64,000 bases of DNA from Thioalkalivibrio halophilus (GTDB taxonomy: Bacteria > Pseudomonadota > Gammaproteobacteria > Ectothiorhodospirales > Ectothiorhodospiraceae). The notes below the pieces were generated by a model that had not been told where the DNA came from, made no database searches, and saw only the letters and a program-made list of their open reading frames with translations. How positions within the stretch are numbered: position 1 is the first letter of the stretch; every line of letters begins with the position of its first letter. Made by a program: the position numbers and the translations under genes. Where the stretch lies: contig NZ_MUZR01000023.1 of assembly GCF_001995255.1 (NCBI RefSeq), forward strand, positions 1 to 64,000, given 5' to 3'. Below, in pieces: positions 9,201 to 15,384 of the stretch.

Positions 9201-11333
9201 ATCTACGTCTACGCGATGTTCATCCACCACTGGAGCCATCACTGGTCCAGCCTGACCCCATGGTTCCGGCGCGGCATCGAGGCCGGCCACCAGTCCGGCG
9301 ATCTCCTCTATCTGGCCTACAGCGCCCAGGACTGCGTGATCTGGGACCCGGCACTGGACCTGCCGGAGGCCACGCGCCAGCATGAGAAAAACATCGCGAT
9401 CGTCCGCGAATGCAACTATCGCGACTCGCTGGATTCGGCCACCCTCTTCCTGCAGATGCAGTACGCCTTTCAGGGCCTCACGCGGGACCCGCTGTCGCTG
9501 AGCGACGAGCGGTTCGACGAACTCGCCTGCCTCGACGGCATGCACCAGCGCCAGTTCATGACCGGAGTGGCCAACTACCACATCTACAAGGCCGAGGTCG
9601 CCGTCCTGCACGACGCCCCCGAGCACGCCCTGGAGCACCTGGCCCGCCGGCAGCGTCTGATCCGTTCGGCCATGTCGCTGCCGCAGCTGGCGCGCTTCTA
9701 CCTGCTGGACTTCCTGGCCTGCGTCCGGGTCCATCCCGATCGCGTCACGACGCCTGACGACCCGATGCGGCACCAGCTGCTGGAAGACCTGGACCGGATC
9801 CGGCGCTGGGCCGACCACTGTCCGGACAACTTCCTGCACCTGCAGTATCTGATGGAAGCCGAGCTGGAACGCCTGTCCGGCAGCGACGAACCGGCCATGG
9901 AACGATACGAGGCCGCCATCGAAGCGGCCGCGGCCAGCGGATTCATGCGCGACGAGGCGATGGCCAGCGAACGGGCCGCATCGCACCTGCTGGCCCGGGG
10001 TCGCCGCCGTGCGGCCGAGGGCTACCTGCGGGCCGCCCACCGGCTGTACGCGCGCTGGGGAGCGCGGCGCAAGGTGCGCCTGCTGGAGGAACGGCATCCG
10101 GTCCTGGAGGAGATCGCCGGCCCCGGCGGCGATCCCGGCGATGACGCCTTGGACCATAAGGATCTTGATCTGGCTTCGATCATGAAGGCTTCGCGCGCCA
10201 TCTCCGGAGAGATCGAGACCGAGAAGCTGCTGCGCACCAGTCTGGAGATCCTGCTCGAAAACGCCGGCGGCCAGTGGGCCTGTCTGGTCCGACGGGACCA
10301 GGGCCTGCCCGGCGTGGAAGCCATGGCCGGTGAACTGCCACAGGCACCGCCCGGCCCCGAACTCCAACCCGGACCCGGATCCGGGCCCGGCGCCATCGCC
10401 CCCGACGGCAGCGGCATCGCCCTGCCGATCTCCCTGGTCAGTCATGTCCTGGGCAGCGGCGAGCCCGTGGTCCTGGACAACGCCAGCCAGGAGGGGCCCT
10501 TCACCGACGACCCCGCCATCGCCGCGCGTCAGGTGGTCTCCGTGCTCTGCGTACCCCTGGGGCGGGAACGCTTCGTCGGGGCGCTGTACATGGAAAACAA
10601 CCTGACCGCCGGCGCCTTCCCCCCGGACCGCGCCGAGGTCGTCCGTCTGCTGGCCGCCCAGGCCGCCGTCGCGCTTGAAAATGCCCGGCTGTATGAACAG
10701 GTTCGGGAGTATTCCCGCACCCTTGAAGACCGCGTGGCCGAACGCACCCGCCAGCTCGAGGAAGTGAATCGCGAGCTGCAGAACCTCGCCGAGCGCGACG
10801 GCCTGACCGGTCTCGCCAACCGCCGGCGCGGCGACGACTACCTCCAGGAACAGTGGGACCGCCTGGGGCACGAACAGCGGCCCCTGTCACTGATCATGTT
10901 CGACGTCGACCATTTCAAGCCCTACAACGACCACTACGGGCACCCCGCCGGCGACCACTGCCTGATCACCATCGGCAGCATCATCCGCGAAACCCTCGAT
11001 GACCCGGAACAGCTGGCGGTGCGCTATGGTGGCGAGGAGTTCATGGTGATCCTGCCCGGCATCGACACCGATGCCGCACATGCGACGGCCGAGCGGCTGC
11101 GCGGGGCCATCCTCGAGCAGCAGCTGCCGCACGAATATTCCACGACCGCGGACGTGGTCACGGTGAGCATCGGGACCGCCACCCGGACCCCTTCGGGCCG
11201 CGGGGGACGTCAGGATCTGATCAACGAAGCCGACGAAGCCCTCTACCGCGCCAAGAAGGCCGGCCGCAACCGGGTCGCCGGCCCCGCCAACACCCGACCA
11301 CCGGACCCCGCCCGCGAATCCGGCTCGTCATGA
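6213..11333 (+). CDS. Giant pseudokinase - ATPase - GAF - GGDEF signalling protein
   Basis: A 1706-residue soluble protein. Domain order: a protein-kinase-like domain (1-275), an AAA/STAND-type ATPase with Walker A GYSGVGKS (335-342), a long helical repeat region (about 600-1290), a GAF domain (about 1325-1490), a short coiled coil and a GGDEF domain with GGEEF at 1606-1610. The architecture follows the PknB-like kinase/predicted-ATPase sensors of cyanobacteria and proteobacteria. The kinase retains SPEQTGR (182-188) and YRSDFYSLG (195-203) but looks dead. The lysine position of VAIK reads Glu40, the HKD catalytic loop reads HKA (134-136), the metal-binding Asn is His141, and DFG is GFG (155-157). 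The cyclase motif is intact, but there is no RxxD inhibitory site before it. The likely role is a nucleotide-dependent platform controlling c-di-GMP synthesis. The input signal is unknown. Confidence 0.85.
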   Translation: MTTEALRLTGYRVGPVLRRDRERVLYQAREECSGEERVIETLASDYPSRRQLAEIRRDGRITRALADVDGVLQVHAVETCGRGRTALVTEPVTETLSDRLARAPDGRMPLAQGLTMGGHIAEILDGLHARGMVHKAVTPDHIRLPADEDSPRLTGFGLASELGRERQGSLEAGSRAPLPYLSPEQTGRMNRELDYRSDFYSLGVTLFEALAGQRPFTAESVLEWVHAHISQTPPDPGDLAPDLPPAVARILLRLLAKDPEHRYQTGAGLAHDLAECAEAVASGAGLEDFEPARHDRPTRFLLPQRLYGRERELDELAELFESAAAGGTELCLVHGYSGVGKSALVNEIDRPLVRERGFFARGKFDQFHQGAYSAIAAAFRTLVHQLLAEPEARLARWKQRLNEALSPNAQLVLDLVPELELIIGPQPPVAELPPDEARNRSRIVLADFVRVFAGRGHPLVLFIDDLQWSDGPTRDLIRQLALSRDTDHLLIIGAYRSNEVPPGHPLHQAFEPVRAGRPVHDLPVAPLDRDSIRRMVADTLQDDEARVRPLGDLVHDKARGNPFFTGELLQTLHDEGVIRPGPDGGWTWDTEAALWAGLSSDIVEFMIDNLRKLPEATGRVLQLAACIGNTFELETLAVISECPATEVAETLMPALRQHTIVPLHADYRLVGHAPDDGAPEENRWNPVYRFAHDRVQQAAYRLSDAREMTDVHLSIGRLMRRHSGDAIEGDRLMEMVRHLNAGRSLIEDPEERLALARFNLRAGTRARNVAAYETAYELLHVGHTLLPEPTDATHPELAFELARELQQCAYLTGRQDEAEEWAGLLFDHAPGTYEKVELLSTRTRQYATLGRMEASMHTAIEGLRLLGVEIHEDPGDREVAEERARITEHLGDRAIADLLDAPNVEDRSVLLAMRLLMEIFPASFLSGSGNLFPYLVFKGVNLSLRHGNCPEAAFIHAAYGMLLCGELDDPALGLEYGRLGLAINERFDDLALRARVIYVYAMFIHHWSHHWSSLTPWFRRGIEAGHQSGDLLYLAYSAQDCVIWDPALDLPEATRQHEKNIAIVRECNYRDSLDSATLFLQMQYAFQGLTRDPLSLSDERFDELACLDGMHQRQFMTGVANYHIYKAEVAVLHDAPEHALEHLARRQRLIRSAMSLPQLARFYLLDFLACVRVHPDRVTTPDDPMRHQLLEDLDRIRRWADHCPDNFLHLQYLMEAELERLSGSDEPAMERYEAAIEAAAASGFMRDEAMASERAASHLLARGRRRAAEGYLRAAHRLYARWGARRKVRLLEERHPVLEEIAGPGGDPGDDALDHKDLDLASIMKASRAISGEIETEKLLRTSLEILLENAGGQWACLVRRDQGLPGVEAMAGELPQAPPGPELQPGPGSGPGAIAPDGSGIALPISLVSHVLGSGEPVVLDNASQEGPFTDDPAIAARQVVSVLCVPLGRERFVGALYMENNLTAGAFPPDRAEVVRLLAAQAAVALENARLYEQVREYSRTLEDRVAERTRQLEEVNRELQNLAERDGLTGLANRRRGDDYLQEQWDRLGHEQRPLSLIMFDVDHFKPYNDHYGHPAGDHCLITIGSIIRETLDDPEQLAVRYGGEEFMVILPGIDTDAAHATAERLRGAILEQQLPHEYSTTADVVTVSIGTATRTPSGRGGRQDLINEADEALYRAKKAGRNRVAGPANTRPPDPARESGSS

Positions 11334-11951
11334 ACCGGGCCCCTGACCCGGGCCACCCGTTTCCCGCGTGCGGCGGTGCAGCCACCGCACCAGGCGGTGC
11401 GTGAGCCACCACATCACGGTGCAGAACAGCACCACGAACGCCAGCCACAGTTCGGGTGCGACCCATTCCTGCGGCTGGCCGTGCGGGCCCAGTACCCAGT
11501 TCAGGTTGCCCGCCTCCTCCGCGACCGCGTAGCTGGCCAGCAGGACGCCCCAGCCAATCGGCAGCCACCACTTCCAGGCCTGCGCGTCGTAACCCAGGCG
11601 CCAGACCATCCACAGCAGCGCGAACGGCAACGGCAGGTGATAGAGGGAAAGCAGGCGCACGTGCAGCGGGATGTCGGTGTTGTACATGTAGTGCACGGCA
11701 CCGATGACCGGATTGCCTAGCAGCAGCAGGCTGAGCACCAGGTCGAGGACCCAGACGAGCTCCGGCAGCAGGACCGCGACCAGCAGCATGGAGGCGAGAC
11801 GCCGGTTTTCCAGCCAGGCGGCCGCGCAGCCGGCCACCAGCGCGATGGAGGACAGCCAGAGGAAATTCAGCGGCCCGTATTCCTGCAGGTACACGGGCAC
11901 CAGCACGGCGAGGAAGGCGAGCCAGCTCAGCTTGAACCACAGCGGGATCAT
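11328..11951 (-). CDS. Small multi-pass membrane protein of unknown function
   Basis: A 207-residue protein with about five to six hydrophobic segments, beginning IPLWFKLSWLAFLAVLVPVY. Aromatic and histidine-rich loops (VHYMYNTDIPLHVRLL and SLYHLPLP) lie near the middle. I do not recognise a named family. The start at 11951 is the first ATG before the hydrophobic core and has GGAGA about ten bases upstream. The longer open frame upstream runs through the REP array and is not credible. Its stop codon is back to back with that of the giant signalling gene (TCATGA at 11328-11333), with no spacer at all. Confidence 0.7.
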   Translation of the reverse strand: MIPLWFKLSWLAFLAVLVPVYLQEYGPLNFLWLSSIALVAGCAAAWLENRRLASMLLVAVLLPELVWVLDLVLSLLLLGNPVIGAVHYMYNTDIPLHVRLLSLYHLPLPFALLWMVWRLGYDAQAWKWWLPIGWGVLLASYAVAEEAGNLNWVLGPHGQPQEWVAPELWLAFVVLFCTVMWWLTHRLVRWLHRRTRETGGPGQGPGS

Positions 11952-12373
11952 CGCGCGGCGGTCTCCGTTCGACCAGTCCCCATCATGGAGGCTCACCCGG
12001 TGCCTGTCATCGCGCGCCGGCAAGGCACCCTCCTGCGGCCCGGAGGGAAGGTGCCGCAGGAGGCCAGCCCCCCTGGCCGATCCGGCGCAGGAGATTCCCC
12101 GAACGCACAATCGGCCGGAGGGCCGGCCTCCTACCGGGGGCAGGGTTCGACCCGTCGTAGGAGGCCAGCCTCTGGCCGATCCGGCGCAGGAGATTCCCCG
12201 AACGCACAATCGGCCGGAGGGCCGGCCTCCTACCGGGGGCAGGGTTCGACCCGTCGTAGGAGGCCAGCCTCTGGCCGATCCGGCGCAGGAGATTCCCCGA
12301 ACGCACAATCGGCCGGAGGGCCGGCCTCCTACCGGCCGGGGCAACCGTAGGAGGCCAGCCGATCCGGCGCGCC
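11952..12373. other. Non-coding gap filled mostly by the REPIN array
   Basis: This 422-bp stretch contains no credible gene. Its right three quarters is the tandem REPIN array. The left part (11952-12055) must hold the promoter of the membrane protein gene, though I see no clear sigma-70 hexamers. It also contains an 11-bp perfect inverted repeat, CCTCCTGCGGC (12029-12039) and GCCGCAGGAGG (12053-12063), which runs into the first REP and may be a diverged fourth unit. Confidence 0.7.
12056..12371. repeat. Tandem array of three REPINs plus a broken fourth REP
   Basis: Three near-identical units lie at 12056-12134, 12157-12233 and 12256-12332. Each starts with GTAGGAGGCC (GCAGGAGGCC in the first) and ends with its inverse, GGCCTCCTAC. 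Each end is a REP with its own hairpin (GGCCAG-CCT-CTGGCC on the left), so a unit is two REPs in inverted orientation, i.e. a REPIN. Units are separated by an identical 22-bp spacer (12135-12156 and 12234-12255), giving a 99-bp period. At 12347-12371 a fourth left REP has lost about seven bases of its palindrome. The GTAG head is typical of REPs mobilised by RAYT transposases. No RAYT gene is in this window. Confidence 0.85.
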
Positions 12374-13375
12374 TCAGGCCGGCCCCGGATCCAGCCGCCG
12401 TACGACGTCCAGCGCGACCCGCCGGCTGTAGTCATGGATCTTCCAGTGAGCCGGGCTCCAGCCGACCAGGAAGCGGTAGAAGTCGGCCTGCGCCAGCGGG
12501 AACAGGTCCCGCCATTCGGCCTCCAGCGCGGCCGCCTCCACGTCCGGGTGGTGATCGCGCAGCGCCTCGCGTAGGGCATCAAAATAGGCGTCCAGCAGGT
12601 CGGCCTCGCGATGCTCCTGTTCCTCTTCGTCGAGGCAGGAGCCGATGAAATAGGCCACGTCCTTCATCCCGCAGCCGCCGCCGACGTACTGGAAGTCCAC
12701 TGCCGCCAAGGCGCCCCCGTCGGCAGCAAAACAGAAGTTCGCGACCTTCGCGTCACCGTGGACCAGGGTGTGAAAGCGGGCCGCGTTCAGCCGGCGATCG
12801 ACCTCCGCGGCCGTGCGGCGGATGGCCGGGGCCTCGATCGCCGCCCATTCTTCCTGACGGGTCGCCAGATGCCAGTAGCTGCCGACCGGCCACAGGCCGT
12901 CGGGTGCGGTGCCGACAAACGCGGCATGCAGCTCGGCCAGCCAGCGCAGGCAGAGGACCGCGCCGTCGAAGTCCAGGCGCTCGCGGCGGTCCGGGAAACC
13001 GGCCGCATCCAGATCCTCCAGGATCATCCAGCCGCCATGATCGTCCCCACCCGCCGCGAAACAGCGCGGGAGCCGACAGCGCGACGGATCGAGCCGCGGG
13101 GCGAAATCCGCGTACCAGGCCCGCTCCACTTCATAGGATCGCCGCTTGCGCCGGTCGGAAACCCCGCCGCCCCAGCCGCGCGGGTGGCTGACGGCTGCCG
13201 GGTAGCGGACGTCCTTCACCATCACCGAGGCTACCGTCGCATCCTCCAGGCGGTAGCGCCGGATCTCGCCATAACCGCTCCACAGCCCCTGCACCCGCTC
13301 CTGCGGGTACGCCGCGCGGGCGCCGGTCGCATGGCGCACGCGTGCGGTCAGCTCTGCGTCCTCCCGCGCACCCAT
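12374..13375 (-). CDS. Phosphotransferase-family protein (aminoglycoside/ecdysteroid-kinase-like)
   Basis: A 333-residue kinase-fold protein of the APH/DUF1679 superfamily. It has a glycine-poor N lobe and the catalytic loop [13 protein letters not shown] (HGD, then Asn). The metal-binding segment is [20 protein letters not shown], where Asp of VDFQ replaces DFG. Both catalytic Asp residues are present, so it is probably active on a small-molecule hydroxyl. The final helices [20 protein letters not shown] are typical of the CHK/EcKinase branch. The start lies 13 bases after the sbtB-like stop and shares its strand, so it may be the last gene of the sbtAB transcription unit. The substrate is unknown and a link to inorganic carbon is not shown. 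Confidence 0.75.
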   Translation of the reverse strand: MGAREDAELTARVRHATGARAAYPQERVQGLWSGYGEIRRYRLEDATVASVMVKDVRYPAAVSHPRGWGGGVSDRRKRRSYEVERAWYADFAPRLDPSRCRLPRCFAAGGDDHGGWMILEDLDAAGFPDRRERLDFDGAVLCLRWLAELHAAFVGTAPDGLWPVGSYWHLATRQEEWAAIEAPAIRRTAAEVDRRLNAARFHTLVHGDAKVANFCFAADGGALAAVDFQYVGGGCGMKDVAYFIGSCLDEEEQEHREADLLDAYFDALREALRDHHPDVEAAALEAEWRDLFPLAQADFYRFLVGWSPAHWKIHDYSRRVALDVVRRLDPGPA

Positions 13376-13388
13376 GGCCGCAGCCGCC

Positions 13389-13679
13389 TCAGTTGTGCAG
13401 CAGCGCGTCGGTGGTGTAGATCAGCAGCCCGTAGTCCTTCTGGTAGGTGTCACGCATGTGCGCGGCAATGCGGGTGCAGAGCTCCTCGGACCCCAGCACC
13501 TCGATGCGGATATTGCCGCCCTGGCGCCAGTTGCCGCGACGCTTGCCGTGTTCGCCCCAGCCGCGGGCATCGATCACGGTGTACCCGCTGGCGCCCAGCT
13601 TGCGGATCTCGTCGACCAGCATGTCTTCCAGGATCGCCTCGGTAACGATCACCATCAGGCGCATCGGTTCGCCTTCCAT
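13389..13679 (-). CDS. sbtB: SbtB-like PII signalling protein
   Basis: A 96-residue PII-fold protein expected to form trimers that bind adenine nucleotides and gate the SbtA bicarbonate transporter. The sequence follows the SbtB/CPII pattern rather than Gln[21 protein letters not shown] in the T-loop region, and [15 protein letters not shown] where SbtB has its DDYSGIVYI strand. The GlnB uridylylation tyrosine and the TGxxGDGKI B-loop are absent. It ends at that strand, so the C-terminal redox hairpin of cyanobacterial SbtB is missing. GGAGG lies seven bases before the ATG. It starts three bases after the sbtA stop, which strongly supports the pairing. Confidence 0.85.
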   Translation of the reverse strand: MEGEPMRLMVIVTEAILEDMLVDEIRKLGASGYTVIDARGWGEHGKRRGNWRQGGNIRIEVLGSEELCTRIAAHMRDTYQKDYGLLIYTTDALLHN

Positions 13680-13682
13680 GCC

Positions 13683-14630
13683 CTATCCTCCGACTGCGTA
13701 GAGTTGTTCGGCCAACCAGAAGTAAAGGGGTACGCCGACGAAGATGTTGAACGGGAACGTCACCCCCAGCGAGGCCCCGATCGACAGTGCCGGGTTGGCC
13801 TCCGGCACCGCGATGCGCATGGCTGCCGGGGCCGCGATGTACGAGGCACTGGCGTACAGCGTGGCCAGCAGCAGCGTGCCGCCCAGCGACATGCCCAGCC
13901 CCCAGCCCAGCACAATACCGAGCAGTGCGGCCACCACCGGCATCACGATCGCGAACGCCACCAGAAAGACCCCGTAACTGCGCACCTCGGCGATGCGGCT
14001 GGAGGCCACCAGTCCCATCTCCAGCAGGAACAGCGCCAGCACGCCCTTGAACAGATCCCAGAACATCGGCTCCAGCGGCTCGATGTTCTCCGGACCGGCC
14101 AGGTAGCCGATCAGCAGCCCGCCGATCAGCAGGAACACGCTCTTGCCGAAAAACACCTCGTGCAGGGTCTTGCCCCAGCGCGTCCCACCACCGGTGCCCG
14201 CCTTGGCCAGCAGGATGCCGATCACGATCGCGGGGATCTCCAGCAGTACCAGGAACACGATCATGTGTCCCTCGTAATCCAGCCCGCGCTGGGCCAGGTA
14301 GGCCACCGCCACCGAGAAGGTCACCACGCTGACCGAGCCGTAATGGCCGGCGATGGAGGCCGAATCGGCGCGGGTCATGCGGCCGACCCAGCGCAGGACC
14401 GGGAAGGCGATCAGCGGGATGAACGCCGCCACCACCAGCACGGCCAGTCCGGGCAGGAGCAATGGCACCAGCTCGGATTCGGCCAGCTTGACCCCGCCGT
14501 GCAGGCCGATGGCCAGAAGCAGAAAGATGGACAGCGCCTCGTACACCGCCATCGGGATCTTCAGATCGGATTTGGCCAGCCCGGCGATCGCGCCGAGCAG
14601 GAAAAACAGAACGACCGGTTCGGAAACCAT
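13683..14630 (-). CDS. sbtA: Sodium-dependent bicarbonate transporter SbtA
   Basis: An inner-membrane transporter that takes up bicarbonate with sodium to feed the carboxysome. The 315 residues contain about ten hydrophobic segments in two halves. The first is FFLLGAIAGLAKSDLKIP, with the LAIGLHGGVKLAES segment characteristic of SbtA. The second half begins after a short cytoplasmic loop (about 145-160), which is shorter than in the 374-residue Synechocystis protein. AAGGA lies just upstream of the ATG. A 69-bp gap with a 7-bp hairpin (14657-14680) separates it from the SnoaL-like gene upstream, and sbtB follows after three bases. Confidence 0.9.
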   Translation of the reverse strand: MVSEPVVLFFLLGAIAGLAKSDLKIPMAVYEALSIFLLLAIGLHGGVKLAESELVPLLLPGLAVLVVAAFIPLIAFPVLRWVGRMTRADSASIAGHYGSVSVVTFSVAVAYLAQRGLDYEGHMIVFLVLLEIPAIVIGILLAKAGTGGGTRWGKTLHEVFFGKSVFLLIGGLLIGYLAGPENIEPLEPMFWDLFKGVLALFLLEMGLVASSRIAEVRSYGVFLVAFAIVMPVVAALLGIVLGWGLGMSLGGTLLLATLYASASYIAAPAAMRIAVPEANPALSIGASLGVTFPFNIFVGVPLYFWLAEQLYAVGG

Positions 14631-14656
14631 GGTCCTTGCCTCCAGTCAGAAACGTC

Positions 14657-14680
14657 GCCCCGCACCGGCTCTCGCGGGGC
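14657..14680 (-). other. Stem-loop between the SnoaL-like gene and sbtA
   Basis: GCCCCGC and GCGGGGC form a 7-bp stem with a ten-base loop. On the minus strand it is followed by only a short T stretch. It could be a partial terminator or an mRNA-processing/stability element adjusting sbtA level relative to the gene before it. Confidence 0.4.
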
Positions 14681-14699
14681 ACGGGACTGTCGGTCTGGT

Positions 14700-15275
14700 T
14701 CAGTCGCTACCGGGCATCATCGAGGAGTGGTGATGCACGATCTTCCATTCGCCGTCGCGATTCTCGTAGACGAAGGTGTAACGCGCCGGTACGTCCCTGA
14801 CCTCACCGCCGTCGCGCACGCGAAAGGTATAGGTACCCGCATCCGTCAGCTTGTTGCAGCCGAACTTCACGTTACGCTGAGTGATCGTGCCCTCGGGGCG
14901 CTTCTCCAGAAAATGCCGGAAGTAGTCACGGATCTCGTCGCGCGTGGTGCGCGGGACGTTCGACACCGTGGGCAGAAGTACCGCGTCTTCAGCGTAGCAG
15001 TCGGTAACCCGATCAGCGTCGCCGGTTTTCAGCGCGTCGTTCCAGCGTTCGAACAGCTCTTCCGCCAGACGCCGGGTCGCGGGGGCGCAAACCACGCAGC
15101 TCTCGTCCACCGGGGTATCGATGGCGCCGAAGTTCGGGTCGCCACCGGTGCCGGTCACGGGGTGGTGCTGGTCCCGGTACGAGGCACTCAGGCTGAAGCG
15201 GGCACGCGGCTCGCTGTCGGCATCAATGAACCGGGTGCCGCTGATGCGCGGTCGGTCGTCGGAAGGCTTCTTCAC
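14700..15275 (-). CDS. SnoaL/CaMKII-association-domain-like (NTF2-fold) protein
   Basis: A 191-residue protein with a disordered, charged N-terminal third (1-75) and an NTF2-like cone domain (about 82-190). The domain reads LAEELFERWNDALKTGDADR, then VTDCYAEDAVLLPT and a C-terminal strand GEWKIVHHHSSMMP. These are the signatures of the SgcJ/CaMKII-AD branch. Such domains oligomerise or bind small ligands, and no catalytic set is obvious. A CVVC pair at about 101-104 could bind metal or form a disulfide. The GTG start at 15275 is chosen because GGAGAA lies about eight bases upstream. Its own promoter (15333-15361) and the sbtA gene just downstream suggest a role in bicarbonate uptake or its control. 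That role is inference. Confidence 0.7.
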   Translation of the reverse strand: MKKPSDDRPRISGTRFIDADSEPRARFSLSASYRDQHHPVTGTGGDPNFGAIDTPVDESCVVCAPATRRLAEELFERWNDALKTGDADRVTDCYAEDAVLLPTVSNVPRTTRDEIRDYFRHFLEKRPEGTITQRNVKFGCNKLTDAGTYTFRVRDGGEVRDVPARYTFVYENRDGEWKIVHHHSSMMPGSD

Positions 15276-15332
15276 GGGGTGTTCTCCGCGGGCGCCGTGG
15301 CGGCCCTGATCAAAGGTTGTACTTTGCGGGGG

Positions 15333-15361
15333 ATTGTAAACCGCCCCCCATAGCCTGTCAG
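15333..15361 (-). promoter_or_regulatory. Sigma-70-type promoter of the SnoaL-sbtA-sbtB unit
   Basis: On the minus strand CTGACA (15361-15356) and TACAAT (15338-15333) are separated by exactly 17 bases, five matches of six to each consensus hexamer. Transcription would begin near 15326, giving a leader of about 50 bases. The -35 element overlaps a tandem 13-bp repeat. Confidence 0.65.
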
Positions 15362-15378
15362 CCGGGCCTGTCAGCCGG
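15353..15378. repeat. Exact tandem 13-bp repeat over the sbtA-unit -35 region
   Basis: GCCTGTCAGCCGG occurs twice with no gap (15353-15365 and 15366-15378). It covers the -35 hexamer and the bases just upstream, where an activator or repressor would bind. It lies between the LysR gene stop and the SnoaL-like gene, so the neighbouring LysR protein is a candidate ligand. It is not a classic inverted LysR site. Confidence 0.6.
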
Positions 15379-15384
15379 CACCGT

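Noticed and set aside
7659-10871. A 1070-codon open frame on the minus strand antisense to the giant signalling gene
   Set aside because: It mirrors the third-position GC bias of the plus-strand gene, is rich in His, Gln and Gly without any domain, and the opposite strand has clear kinase-like, ATPase, GAF and GGDEF motifs.
12056-12371. CRISPR array at the tandem repeats
   Set aside because: Spacers are identical to each other rather than unique. The repeat unit (77-79 bp) is far too long and is a REP pair, and no cas genes are present.
12007-12582. Repetitive protein encoded through the REPIN array
   Set aside because: The 99-bp period keeps several frames open on both strands by chance. 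Translations are Arg/Pro/Gly-rich and run into the phosphotransferase gene.
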